From an uncultured Cellvibrio sp. (GTDB lineage: Bacteria; Pseudomonadota; Gammaproteobacteria; Pseudomonadales; Cellvibrionaceae): a stretch of 8,563 bases of DNA. The position numbers and the translations under genes are program-made. The notes beneath the pieces were generated by a model. It saw nothing but the letters and a program-made list of their open reading frames with translations. It made no database searches and had not been told where the DNA came from. The stretch is taken from NCBI GenBank assembly GCA_946482385.1, contig CAMLRI010000062.1, positions 1 through 8,563 of the forward strand. The letters are read 5' to 3'. This document shows positions 1-6,561 of this stretch, piece by piece (position 1 is the first letter of the stretch; each line of letters starts with the position of its first letter).

Positions 1-2
1 TG

Positions 3-1310
3 GCCACCAGCCAGCGCGACACCCGCCGCAGCGCCAGCGCCACAGTGACGGTAGTGCCACTGGATAACGCCATGGTGCGCGTATTCCACGCCTCGCCCGA
101 TGCCCCGGCAGTGAACCTCTGGGTGGAGGGTGATACAGCGGCGGAAAACCTGGATTACGCCGAATCTACCGGCTACCTGACCCTGCCCGAGGGCAGCTAT
201 GACGTGCAGGTGGAGGGCATTATCCCCGGCGGCAATGCGGTGGTGATTGATGCGCCCAACCTGGCCCTGGCCGGCAATACCGATTACGACGTGATTGCGG
301 TGGGCAAGGTGGCAGATATAGAGCCGCTGATCCTCGCCGATACCGGCAGCCTGATGAGCAATAACAATGTGCGCGTGCGCGTAGCCCACCTGGCCCCGGA
401 TGCCCCCGAAGTCAAAGTGTTTGTCACCGCCCCCGGTGCCGACCTGGCAGGGGCTAGCGAGCTTGGCTCCTTCGCCTTTCAGGAAACCCTGGGCCCGGTT
501 GAAGTGGCCGGCGGCGACTACCAAATCCGCGTGACCCTGGTCGACAACACCCTGGTGTTCGATTCTGGCACCGTCACCCTGGCCGCCGGTAAAGACCTGC
601 TGGTGGGCGCCATTGCCAACACCGGCACTGGCGATGCACCTATCCAGTTGGCGGTATTGGATGGCAATGCGGTGGCCCTGGTGAGCGATGTGAACGCCGG
701 CGCCGACCTGCGGGTGGTGCACGCCTCGGCCGATGCGCCTGCGGTGGATGTGATCGCCAATGACGGCGATACCCCCGCCGTGGAAAACCTGGCCTTCCCC
801 AGCTTTACCGGCTACCTCAACCTGCCGGCGGCCACCTACAACTTCAAGGTGGTTCCCTCTGGTGCCAGCGAACCTGTGGTGATTGATGAGGATGTACCCC
901 TTGCCAATGGCAGTGCCTACAGTTTGTTGGCGGTGGGTGCCCTGGCGGATATAGAGCCGCTGCTGTTGACCGACAACAAGCGCGCGGTTGCCACCGAAGC
1001 CCGGGTGCGCCTGGTACATGCCTCTACCCTGGCGGGCAATGTGGATATTTATGTAGTGCCCGAGGGCACATCTATAGCGGCGGCGGAACCGGCCTTTAGC
1101 AATGTGCCCTTCAAGGCGGAAACCGGTTATGTGAGCTTGGCCGCCGGTGACTACGATGTGGTGATCACTCCCACCGGCACCACCACCGAAGCCATCAAGG
1201 CGACCCTGAGCCTTGCCAATGGTGGTATCTACACCGCTATCGCCCGCGACGGCGCCAACCTCACCACTCCCCTGGATGTAATTGCAATGGATGGTTTGGC
1301 GCCTATGTAG
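3..1310 (+). CDS. DUF4397 repeat protein, 5' end cut off by the window
   Basis: The reading frame is open from the first bases of the window, so the true start, and probably a signal peptide or lipoprotein signal, lies upstream. The GTG at 45 has no convincing ribosome site and is unlikely to be the start. The visible part holds four repeats of the DUF4397 beta-sandwich type, beginning near bases 72, 369, 708 and 999. Each opens with a motif like VRVxHASPDAPAV and carries a later GYLxLPxGxYxxxV strand pair. Units 1 and 3 are most alike (both contain ADIEPL), and units 2 and 4 resemble each other, an A-B-A-B order. DUF4397 proteins are generally exported surface or periplasmic proteins of unknown role; no catalytic motif is visible. 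A perfect palindromic terminator follows the stop by 38 bases. The family call is firm; the function is unknown. Confidence 0.85.
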   Translation, partial: ATSQRDTRRSASATVTVVPLDNAMVRVFHASPDAPAVNLWVEGDTAAENLDYAESTGYLTLPEGSYDVQVEGIIPGGNAVVIDAPNLALAGNTDYDVIAVGKVADIEPLILADTGSLMSNNNVRVRVAHLAPDAPEVKVFVTAPGADLAGASELGSFAFQETLGPVEVAGGDYQIRVTLVDNTLVFDSGTVTLAAGKDLLVGAIANTGTGDAPIQLAVLDGNAVALVSDVNAGADLRVVHASADAPAVDVIANDGDTPAVENLAFPSFTGYLNLPAATYNFKVVPSGASEPVVIDEDVPLANGSAYSLLAVGALADIEPLLLTDNKRAVATEARVRLVHASTLAGNVDIYVVPEGTSIAAAEPAFSNVPFKAETGYVSLAAGDYDVVITPTGTTTEAIKATLSLANGGIYTAIARDGANLTTPLDVIAMDGLAPM

Positions 1311-1348
1311 GTGCCAGTCCTGGTGGGTGCCAGCCCTGGCTCAGCCCC

Positions 1349-1384
1349 AAACAACAACGCCCGGCATGCCGGGCGTTGTTGTTT
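1349..1384. terminator. Bidirectional terminator, perfect 36-bp palindrome
   Basis: The left half is AAACAACAACGCCCGGCA and the right half is its exact reverse complement. This gives a GC-rich stem around CCCGGCATGCCGGG, flanked by an A-rich side and a T-rich side on both strands. It lies between the stop of the DUF4397 gene (+) and the stop of the MarR gene (-), so it can end both converging transcripts. A near copy lies at 5730-5765. Confidence 0.85.
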
Positions 1385-1404
1385 GTGAGTGGCGCTGTTT
1401 GGCG

Positions 1405-1896
1405 CTAGCGATCGTCTTCCGGCATCTCCCGATCCAGGGCGCCAATATCCAGGTAGGGCGCCGCATCTATGTCCTCGGCATCCATCATCATTGCCACCCG
1501 TTGCAGGGCGGCAATGATCATGTGCTGTTCCCACTGCTGCAGCTGGTCGAATTTGCGCACAAAACTGTCCTGCAAGGGGGCGGGGGCGGTGGCCAGCAGC
1601 TGGCGCCCGCTGTCGGTGAGTGCTGGGTGGATCTTGCGCTTGTCGCTGGCGGAGCGCACCCGCACCAGCAGTTGGCGGCTTTCCAGGCGATCCATGATGC
1701 TGGTGACCGTAGCCTGGCTCAGGCTCATGGCATCGGCCAGTTCGCGCAGGGTGGCGCCGGGGGTGTTTTGGATCAGCTGCAGCAGGCGCAGCTGGGGGCC
1801 GGTCACACTGGCGGTTTTCACCAGTTGTTTGGAGTGGAGGTCGATGGCGCGGATCACCCGGCGCAGGGAGCTAAGGACTTCGTCTATCTGGTTCAT
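1405..1896 (-). CDS. ectR: MarR-family regulator, probable ectoine operon repressor (EctR-like)
   Basis: This 163-residue protein has the MarR winged-helix layout. An N-terminal dimerisation helix is followed by a helix-turn-helix at about residues 46-71 (ATLRELADAMSLSQATVTS), then a wing at about 78-95 with the DKRKIHPALTDSG version of the family's D-R-R wing motif, and C-terminal dimer helices. It is divergent from ectA across a 306-base AT-rich gap. This matches the arrangement of EctR1, a MarR-type repressor of ectABC-ask in Methylomicrobium alcaliphilum, and the name rests on that context. The ATG at 1896 is the only ordinary start in the frame before an upstream stop, although its ribosome site is weak. 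Its transcript probably ends at the palindrome at 1349-1384. Self-repression and repression of ectABC are inferred. The MarR fold is near certain; the ectoine role is likely. Confidence 0.8.
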   Translation of the reverse strand: MNQIDEVLSSLRRVIRAIDLHSKQLVKTASVTGPQLRLLQLIQNTPGATLRELADAMSLSQATVTSIMDRLESRQLLVRVRSASDKRKIHPALTDSGRQLLATAPAPLQDSFVRKFDQLQQWEQHMIIAALQRVAMMMDAEDIDAAPYLDIGALDREMPEDDR

Positions 1897-2030
1897 GCTG
1901 GAGTTTGGGTGGCTGCCGTGGCTGGGAAAGGTGCGGATATAGCCGCCAGCATGCCCGCCGCTGGCCAGCTTGTCACGCCCCGGGGCAAATTTTCCCTAGA
2001 CCTGGGTGGCTATTTTTTGTATCCTTTAAA

Positions 2031-2052
2031 AATACTTTGATTGCTAAGTATT
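2031..2052. promoter_or_regulatory. Dyad, candidate MarR/EctR operator (site 1)
   Basis: The perfect 7-bp arms AATACTT and AAGTATT are separated by 8 bases (TGATTGCT). Size and place suit a dimeric MarR protein. The sequence does not obviously match the EctR1 site described in Methylomicrobium (half-sites TATTTAGT and ACTATATA), so assignment to the local regulator is inferred. It overlaps site 2. Confidence 0.4.
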
Positions 2053-2060
2053 ATTTGCAA
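2041..2060. promoter_or_regulatory. Dyad, candidate operator overlapping the ectA -35 (site 2)
   Basis: This is an imperfect 20-bp palindrome of the form TTGC-n-AA-nn-AT-nn-TT-n-GCAA. Its right arm provides the TTGCAA that could serve as the -35 element of the ectA promoter, a typical place for a repressor. Which of the overlapping dyads is bound cannot be settled by reading. Confidence 0.4.
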
Positions 2061-2083
2061 TGTTTTTGAGCGTTTTTTATAGC
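2055..2083 (+). promoter_or_regulatory. Candidate sigma-70-type promoter for ectABC
   Basis: TTGCAA at 2055-2060, a 17-base spacer and TATAGC at 2078-2083 give a plausible vegetative promoter, which would leave an ectA leader of about 110 bases. Other weak AT-rich hexamers occur nearby, and osmotically induced ect operons can have several promoters, so this is only the best single candidate. Confidence 0.35.
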
Positions 2084-2150
2084 AAATAATTAATATTCTG
2101 TGTTTTAAGCGATATTTTTTAATAAGTGAATCTTTTAATTGGTTAGATGT

Positions 2151-2174
2151 GTAATAAGTTTTGCGGCTTATTAC
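2151..2174. promoter_or_regulatory. Perfect dyad/hairpin in the ectA leader
   Basis: The arms GTAATAAG and CTTATTAC pair perfectly (8 bp) around the 8-base loop TTTTGCGG. The element ends 19 bases before the GGAGG ribosome site of ectA. In RNA it would be a modest stem-loop in the leader; in DNA it could be another operator. It has no U-run after it, so it is not a standard terminator. Confidence 0.45.
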
Positions 2175-2202
2175 CCTAAAAAAGACGCGCTATGGAGGTT
2201 TT

Positions 2203-2802
2203 ATGCACACCAGAAACGATCTTTTTAGCGAGCGCCTGATCCTGCGCAACCCCAGAGTAACCGATGGTTACGCCCTCAACCGCCTGGTGGCCGCCAGCCC
2301 CCCGCTGGACCGCAACTCGGTTTACTGCAACCTGCTGCAATGCCTGCACTTTACCGATACCTCGGTAGCGGCCGAGCTGGATGGCGAGCTGGTGGGTTTT
2401 ATTTCCGCCTACATTCCCCCCAATGAGCCAGAGGCGCTGTTTGTGTGGCAGGTGGCCGTTTCCGCCGAGGCGCGCGGCGCCGGCCTGGGCAAGCGCATGC
2501 TGCACTGGCTGGTAGACCAGCCAGCTTGCGAAAAAGTGCTGCGCCTGGAAACCACCATCACCCCCGGCAACCAGGCCTCCTGGGCGCTGTTTGAAAGCTT
2601 TGCCAAAAGCTGCAACGCCCTGCCGGCCAAGCATTTGCTGTTTCAGCGCGACCGCCATTTCGCCGGCCAGCACGAGGATGAATACCTGCTGCGCATAGCG
2701 CCGCTGCCCAACCGCGCCAACGACGACAAGCCCATGAGCTACCACCTGGACAACCTGCGCGCCGGTTTGCGCAGCCCCGGTGCACGCCTGTGGCTGGATT
2801 AA
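2203..2802 (+). CDS. ectA: L-2,4-diaminobutyrate N-gamma-acetyltransferase (EctA)
   Basis: EctA moves an acetyl group from acetyl-CoA to L-2,4-diaminobutyrate, giving N-gamma-acetyl-diaminobutyrate, the second step of ectoine synthesis in the cytosol. The 199-residue protein is a GNAT fold. Visible family marks are LDRNSVYCNLLQCLHF (residues 35-50), the acetyl-CoA loop RGAGLG (91-96, fitting Q/R-x-x-G-x-G) after VWQVAV, and LETTITPGNQASWALF (115-130). The tail HFAGQHEDEYLLRI (152-165) is also typical of EctA. The ATG at 2203 is chosen because GGAGG lies at 2194-2198; an in-frame TTG at 2161 would put the leader hairpin inside the gene. It is the first gene of ectABC, followed by a 138-base gap before ectB. 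Identification is firm. Confidence 0.95.
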   Translation: MHTRNDLFSERLILRNPRVTDGYALNRLVAASPPLDRNSVYCNLLQCLHFTDTSVAAELDGELVGFISAYIPPNEPEALFVWQVAVSAEARGAGLGKRMLHWLVDQPACEKVLRLETTITPGNQASWALFESFAKSCNALPAKHLLFQRDRHFAGQHEDEYLLRIAPLPNRANDDKPMSYHLDNLRAGLRSPGARLWLD

Positions 2803-2839
2803 TTAATTCCCCCGCGATCTTTTCTTGTGCCCCTATCGC

Positions 2840-2864
2840 CGCCGGTTAATTTTCCCGGCCGGCG
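2840..2864. promoter_or_regulatory. Inverted repeat in the ectA-ectB gap
   Basis: CGCCGG and CCGGCG can form a 6-bp stem with a 13-base loop in the 138-base spacer between ectA and ectB. It has no run of T after it, so it does not look like a terminator. It could be a processing or stability element, or chance in GC-rich sequence. I see no convincing internal promoter in the gap. Confidence 0.25.
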
Positions 2865-2940
2865 CTAGCGGTATTTAGTACAAACAGGATTTTTTCACCC
2901 GGTTATTTTTGTGCCGGACCCATGGTTAGAGGAGCCAAGC

Positions 2941-4221
2941 ATGATGGATATTTTTCAGCAGATGGAATCCGAAGTCCGTTCTTACTCGCGTTCGTTTCCG
3001 GTGGTATTTCATCGCGCCAAGGGCAGTTATTTGTACGACGAGGCAGGCAATGCCTATCTGGATTTTCTCGCCGGCGCCGGCTCGCTCAATTATGGCCACA
3101 ACAATCCGCTGCTTAAAAAAGCGCTGATGGATTACATCGACCAGGACGGCATAGCCCACGGCCTGGATATGCACACCCAGGCCAAGGCAACTTTTTTGCA
3201 GCGCCTGCAGGAATTAATTTTTACTCCCCGCTCGCTCGATTACCGCGTGCAATTTACCGGCCCCACCGGCGCCAATGCGGTTGAGGCCGCACTTAAATTG
3301 GCGCGCAAGGTAAAGGGCCGCAGCAATATTATTGCCTTCACCAACGGTTTCCACGGCGTCACCCTGGGGGCGGTAGCCGCCACCGGCAACCAGCACCATC
3401 GCGGTGGCGCCGGGGTGGATTTGCACCATGTGGAGCGCATGCCTTTTTGCGGCTATCACGGCCGCGATGCCGACACACTAAAGATGATGGATAAATTGCT
3501 CAGCGATCCTTCCAGCGGTGTGGATATTCCCGCCGCTGTGATTGTGGAAGTGGTGCAAGGGGAGGGCGGTTTAAATGTGGCGGCCGACAGCTGGTTGCAG
3601 GGCTTGTACAAATTGTGCCGCAAGCACGACATGCTGTTGATTGTCGACGACATACAAGCCGGCTGTGGCCGCACTGGCAGCTTCTTCAGTTTTGAAAGCA
3701 GCGGTGTAGTGCCCGACATAGTGACACTGTCCAAATCCCTCAGCGGTTTTGGTTTGCCTTTTTCCTTGGTGCTATTAAAACCGCAGCTGGACCAGTGGTT
3801 GCCCGGCGAGCACAACGGCACTTTTCGCGGCAATAACCACGCCTTTGTTACTGCCACCGCCGCGCTGGAATACTACTGGGCGGGCGAGCAGTTTGCGCGG
3901 GAAATCGGCCACAAGGCCGAGCTGGTCAGCCAGCATTTTAAAGCCATTGTCGATGCCCATGGCCTGCTCGCCCTGCGGGTAAAAGGCCGCGGTTTAATGC
4001 AGGGCATTGAATGCAGCAGCGGCGAGGTGGCTGATGCCATATGCCGCCAGGCATTTGCCCGCGGCCTGATTGTGGAAACCTCCGGCAACCTGGGCCAGGT
4101 GGTGAAATGTTTTTGTCCGCTCACCATCAGCGAAGAGGATTTGTGCAAAGGCCTGCATATTCTTAAAGAGAGTTTTGCCGCGGTAATGGCGCAACAATTT
4201 ATGGGCCGCAAAAGCGCGTAA
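2941..4221 (+). CDS. ectB: Diaminobutyrate-2-oxoglutarate aminotransferase (EctB)
   Basis: EctB is a PLP-dependent class III aminotransferase that makes L-2,4-diaminobutyrate from L-aspartate-beta-semialdehyde with glutamate as amino donor, the first committed step to ectoine. From the ATG at 2941 it has 426 residues, normal for the family. Visible marks are the phosphate-binding [15 protein letters not shown] (from residue 105), the cofactor-ring aspartate in [12 protein letters not shown] (D236-D237), and [12 protein letters not shown], whose K265 is the expected Schiff-base lysine. [11 protein letters not shown] follows later. The start is supported by AGAGGAG at 2928-2934; a second ATG at 2944 would remove one residue and cannot be excluded. 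The last codons and stop lie in the first unit of a 15-bp tandem repeat. It lies between ectA and ectC in the usual order. Identification is firm. Confidence 0.95.
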   Translation: MMDIFQQMESEVRSYSRSFPVVFHRAKGSYLYDEAGNAYLDFLAGAGSLNYGHNNPLLKKALMDYIDQDGIAHGLDMHTQAKATFLQRLQELIFTPRSLDYRVQFTGPTGANAVEAALKLARKVKGRSNIIAFTNGFHGVTLGAVAATGNQHHRGGAGVDLHHVERMPFCGYHGRDADTLKMMDKLLSDPSSGVDIPAAVIVEVVQGEGGLNVAADSWLQGLYKLCRKHDMLLIVDDIQAGCGRTGSFFSFESSGVVPDIVTLSKSLSGFGLPFSLVLLKPQLDQWLPGEHNGTFRGNNHAFVTATAALEYYWAGEQFAREIGHKAELVSQHFKAIVDAHGLLALRVKGRGLMQGIECSSGEVADAICRQAFARGLIVETSGNLGQVVKCFCPLTISEEDLCKGLHILKESFAAVMAQQFMGRKSA

Positions 4222-4268
4222 ATAAAACGTGCGTAAATAAAAAGCGCGTACATAAAAAGTGCCTGAAA
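4210..4268 (+). repeat. About four 15-bp degenerate tandem repeats across the ectB stop
   Basis: Units begin at 4210, 4224, 4239 and 4254 and follow the pattern A(4-5)GCGCGTAAAT: AAAAGCGCGTAAAT, AAAACGTGCGTAAAT, AAAAAGCGCGTACAT, then a degenerate AAAAAGTGCCTGAAA. The first unit includes the last ectB codons and its TAA; the next repeats that TAA outside the gene. The array ends 64 bases before ectC and forms no obvious stem-loop. Confidence 0.7.
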
Positions 4269-4332
4269 AGCTCTACCCATTTGTCGCCATAGAATTTAAT
4301 TGGGTTCCTTAGATTGTTAGCCGGAGGTTTAT

Positions 4333-4728
4333 ATGATCGTGAGAAAACTGGCCGATGCCAAAGCCCAGGGGCGCTGCATTAGTGCGCCCGGTTGGGAAAG
4401 TAACCGCCTGTTGCTCAAGCAGGACGGCGCCGATTTTTCGTTTCACATTACCCGCATTTTTCAGCATGCCGAGCTGCATTTGCATTACCAGCAGCATATT
4501 GAATCTGTGTATTGCATACGCGGGCGCGGTGAAATTGTCGATATAGCTACAGGCCAAACCCACGCCATAGCGCCGGGCACAATTTATATCCTCGACCGGC
4601 ACGACCAGCATATCTTGCGCGCCTTTGAAGAAATGGAAATGGCCTGCGTGTTTAACCCGCCGCTCAATGGCAAAGAGGTGCACAACGCCGAGGGTTCTTA
4701 TGGCTTAGTGGCAGACACTATTGAATAA
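4333..4728 (+). CDS. ectC: L-ectoine synthase (EctC)
   Basis: EctC closes the ring of N-gamma-acetyl-L-2,4-diaminobutyrate by loss of water, giving ectoine. The protein is a 131-residue single-domain cupin, the normal size. Family sequence is clear throughout: MIVR at the start, FSFHIT (35-40), LHYQQHIESVYCI (50-62) and PGTIYILDRHDQH (81-93), ending with CVFNPPLNGKEVH (105-117). E57, Y85 and H93 correspond to the Glu, Tyr and His described as iron ligands in studied ectoine synthases. The start has GGAGG at 4323-4327, five bases before the ATG. A 111-base gap with tandem repeats separates it from ectB. No ectD hydroxylase or ask_ect follows in the window; instead a TPR gene starts 19 bases after the stop. 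Identification is firm. Confidence 0.96.
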   Translation: MIVRKLADAKAQGRCISAPGWESNRLLLKQDGADFSFHITRIFQHAELHLHYQQHIESVYCIRGRGEIVDIATGQTHAIAPGTIYILDRHDQHILRAFEEMEMACVFNPPLNGKEVHNAEGSYGLVADTIE

Positions 4729-4747
4729 GCAGTGGGGCAAGCAACCA

Positions 4748-5710
4748 ATGTTAAGGCGGCGCGGTTGGGTGTGGTGGTTGCTGGTGTTGGCTAGCTGGGC
4801 GCCCCTGGCCTGTGGCGAAACAGAAGCCAATGCTGCACCTGTGCTGGAGCCTGCGCCTGTACTTGAACCTGCGCCAGCGGCCAAGGCCCAGCTAACCGTG
4901 GAGCATTTGGATAAGCCGCTTTATTCCGCGTTTACCGAGCGCTACATATTGGATGAATTAAAACAGCTGCGCAGCGATATGGCGGCGCAGCGGGTGGAAT
5001 TTATCCAGCAAATTACCGATCGCCAAATTGATGCGGTTGATAAAAGCGTTAGCTATGCCACCAGCACTGTATCCAATTTTTTCTACATTATTGCCGCGGT
5101 GAGTTCGGTGCTGGTTATTGTGGGTTGGACTTCCATCCGCGAAATGAAAGAAAAAATGAGTAAGCTGGCCGATGAGGAATTGCAAAAACTGATCGGCGCC
5201 TACGAGCAGCGGCTGCATGAAATTGAACAGCAGCTGCGCGAGAAATCCACCTTTATCGACGAAAACCGCGAGGCTATAGAGCGCACCAAGGAAATTCACG
5301 CGCTCTGGCTGCGCGCGGCCCAAGAATCCTCGCCGGCCAACAAAATTGCCATTTACGACCAAATCCTCGCCCTCAACCCGCGCGATTGCGAAGCCTTAAC
5401 TTACAAGGCCGATGCGGCGCTGGAATCCAAAGAGCCCCAGTGGGCCATTAACCTGTGCCAGCGCGCCCTGCAGTTGGATCCCAACAACGCCCACGCGTTT
5501 TACCAACTGGCCTGTGCCCACACCAGCCTGTCGCATTTTGATGAGGCCATTGCGTTTTTAACCAAAGCGCTGATTAAAGGCGATGCCCACCTGGACGATT
5601 TTGCCCAGGACCCGGCCCTGCAGCCGCTGCACCATTTGCCCGCCTTTGCACAATTGTTGTTGGAAGCGCACAGCCGCTTTAACGAAAAGCCCCATGTTGC
5701 TCAGCTTTAG
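4748..5710 (+). CDS. Membrane-anchored coiled-coil/TPR protein in the ectoine operon, unknown function
   Basis: I do not recognise a named family. From the ATG at 4748 the protein has 320 residues. Residues 1-29 look like a signal sequence: MLRRR, a hydrophobic WVWWLLVLASWAPLA run, then ANA-A as a possible cut site. A short repeat VLEPAP x2 follows (32-43), then a charged stretch. A clear membrane segment lies at about 111-130 (FFYIIAAVSSVLVIVGWTSI), then a charged coiled coil at about 131-185, and two or more TPR units at about 186-277 (ALxLNPRDCEALTYKADAA; ALQLDPNNAHAFYQLACAH). A periplasmic N-terminus and cytoplasmic TPR domain are likely. CAC/GET lacks a proper lipobox. The gap to ectC is 19 bases with no promoter seen, so co-transcription is likely. 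The ribosome site is weak (GGGG about 12 bases upstream); a TTG at 4721 overlapping ectC is a poorer start. A scaffold or osmotic-response role is speculation. Confidence 0.8.
   Translation: MLRRRGWVWWLLVLASWAPLACGETEANAAPVLEPAPVLEPAPAAKAQLTVEHLDKPLYSAFTERYILDELKQLRSDMAAQRVEFIQQITDRQIDAVDKSVSYATSTVSNFFYIIAAVSSVLVIVGWTSIREMKEKMSKLADEELQKLIGAYEQRLHEIEQQLREKSTFIDENREAIERTKEIHALWLRAAQESSPANKIAIYDQILALNPRDCEALTYKADAALESKEPQWAINLCQRALQLDPNNAHAFYQLACAHTSLSHFDEAIAFLTKALIKGDAHLDDFAQDPALQPLHHLPAFAQLLLEAHSRFNEKPHVAQL
4838..4873 (+). repeat. 18-bp in-frame tandem duplication coding PVLEPA x2
   Basis: Unit 4838-4855 (CCTGTGCTGGAGCCTGCG) is followed directly by 4856-4873 (CCTGTACTTGAACCTGCG). The protein repeat is exact while the DNA copies differ at three bases, so the duplication is not very recent or the copies are held by selection on protein. 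It forms a Pro/Ala/Glu linker after the signal sequence. Confidence 0.7.
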
Positions 5711-5729
5711 CCTTTGTACATTTGGCTGC

Positions 5730-5765
5730 AAACAACAGTGCCCGGCATGCCGGGCACTGTTGTTT
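5730..5765. terminator. Bidirectional terminator, second perfect 36-bp palindrome
   Basis: The left half is AAACAACAGTGCCCGGCA and the right half is its exact reverse complement, followed by more T on the plus strand. It differs from the palindrome at 1349-1384 only in two bases per arm. It lies between the stop of the TPR gene (+) and the stop of the DUF2798 gene (-), so it can end both. Confidence 0.85.
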
Positions 5766-5786
5766 TTGCGGTGCGGTAATGCGGTG

Positions 5787-6011
5787 TTAGCGGGTGATCT
5801 TGCCAACCCAGCGCCTGACCAGGGGTGCCACTACGGCCACAGTGGGAAAGGCCACTGGCCAGGTGGTGGCGCAGCTTTTTAACCAAGCTGCCACCAGGCC
5901 GCTGTGCAAACCCTGGGCGGAGATCAACACAAAAGCGGAAACAAACGCGACCATGATGGCCGACAAAATGGCGCTGAACAGCAAGGGGGCAAAGCGGGCG
6001 GGAATGTACAT
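5787..6011 (-). CDS. DUF2798 small membrane protein
   Basis: This 74-residue protein opens with MYIPARFAPLLFSAILS and later has CATTWPVAFPTVAVVAPLVRR, the pattern I know from DUF2798 proteins: two membrane helices (about 8-30 and 46-66) joined by a short loop. Length fits the family. The function of the family is not known to me. The ATG at 6011 has AGGAG six bases upstream on its strand (6018-6022). It is the second gene after the DUF2938 gene, with a 39-base gap, and probably shares its promoter. Its transcript meets the terminator at 5730-5765. Pairing with a second small membrane protein under a MerR-type regulator suggests an envelope or transport role, but that is inference. Confidence 0.8.
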   Translation of the reverse strand: MYIPARFAPLLFSAILSAIMVAFVSAFVLISAQGLHSGLVAAWLKSCATTWPVAFPTVAVVAPLVRRWVGKITR

Positions 6012-6050
6012 AAGTTTCTCCTAACCAGTGAAAAAAGAATCAGTAAAAAA

Positions 6051-6548
6051 TTAATAGTGGATGCTGGTAATCAACTGGATGGCAGCGGCGCTCAGGTAAA
6101 GGCCAATCCCAAAAACCAGGTGGGTTAACAGGCTTTGCCAGCGCGCGGCCTGGGGCCTGGGGGTGCGCGATGCGGCAATGCCGGCGCCCATACCTGGCTG
6201 CATCAGCAAAAACGGCGCTGCCACGCTGGCCAGGCCGAACAGCACTGCCGGCGCCAGGCTGGGCGATTGCAGCCAGGGCTGCCCCACTATGGCCACCAGC
6301 AGCAGGGCGAACACCAGGCCGGTGAGGTAGTGCACCAGCCAGCCAATCAAGCGCTCGCCCCTGACCGCCGGGGTTTCGCTGATCTTGGCGTGGTAAAAAC
6401 GCCCCTGGCGCATATACGCCACCCAGCGCCCCAGCAGGGCGTAGTTGGGCGGTGCTATACGGAAGATTTTTTGCCGCAGCCAGCTCCAGGCATCCATCAC
6501 CAGGGTGGCGCCCAGGCCTATCGCTATAGTTGCTATTAACCAGTTCAT
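6051..6548 (-). CDS. DUF2938 membrane protein
   Basis: This 165-residue protein has four likely membrane helices (about 4-24, 66-90, 98-118 and 140-160). Marks I associate with DUF2938 are GATLVMDAWS near the start, NYALLGRW, GERLIGWLVHY, and the strongly conserved-looking FGLASVAAPFLLMQPGMGAGIAASR, which I cite only in parts: ASVAAPFLLMQPGMG (107-121) and ASRTPRP (126-132). The biochemical role is not known. GAGGAA upstream of the ATG at 6548 is a good ribosome site. It is first in a two-gene operon with the DUF2798 gene and divergent from merR, only 74 bases away. The MerR-type operator lies in its promoter, so it is the likely main target of that regulator. Another open frame on the same strand over this stretch lacks membrane-protein character and was dismissed. 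Confidence 0.85.
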   Translation of the reverse strand: MNWLIATIAIGLGATLVMDAWSWLRQKIFRIAPPNYALLGRWVAYMRQGRFYHAKISETPAVRGERLIGWLVHYLTGLVFALLLVAIVGQPWLQSPSLAPAVLFGLASVAAPFLLMQPGMGAGIAASRTPRPQAARWQSLLTHLVFGIGLYLSAAAIQLITSIHY

Positions 6549-6561
6549 ACAAGTTCCTCGG

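Larger units (their letters stand above)
1897..2202. promoter_or_regulatory. Divergent ectR-ectA control region
   Basis: This gap of about 300 bases contains no gene. From about 1990 to 2160 it is far more AT-rich than its surroundings. It holds at least four dyads: AATACTT-N8-AAGTATT (2031-2052), TTGC...GCAA (2041-2060), ATTATTTGC/GCAAATAAT (2050-2058 and 2082-2090) and GTAATAAG-N8-CTTATTAC (2151-2174). The first three overlap and lie near a candidate ectA promoter. I could not choose an ectR promoter on the minus strand with confidence. Confidence 0.7.

Noticed and set aside
45..47. GTG as the true start of the DUF4397 gene
   Set aside because: The frame is open to the window edge, no ribosome site precedes the GTG, and an exported protein should have a signal sequence that is not present after it.
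1282..2040. Long plus-strand open frames opposite the MarR gene
   Set aside because: Their translations show no family pattern, run through the terminator and control region, and mirror a clear MarR gene on the other strand.
2161..2202. TTG start for ectA adding 14 residues
   Set aside because: No ribosome site precedes it, the added residues are not EctA-like, and the ATG at 2203 has GGAGG.
2840..2864. Terminator between ectA and ectB
   Set aside because: The stem is short, the loop is long and there is no T-run after it.
4210..4268. CRISPR array
   Set aside because: Units are contiguous with no spacers and are too short and degenerate; no cas gene is present.
4721..4747. TTG start for the TPR gene overlapping ectC
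   Set aside because: No ribosome site is seen, and the ATG at 4748 gives a normal basic-then-hydrophobic signal sequence.
4799..4816. Lipoprotein cleavage site in the TPR protein
   Set aside because: The residues before the cysteine (P-L-A-C) do not fit the usual lipobox, since position -3 is proline; an ordinary signal or anchor is more likely.
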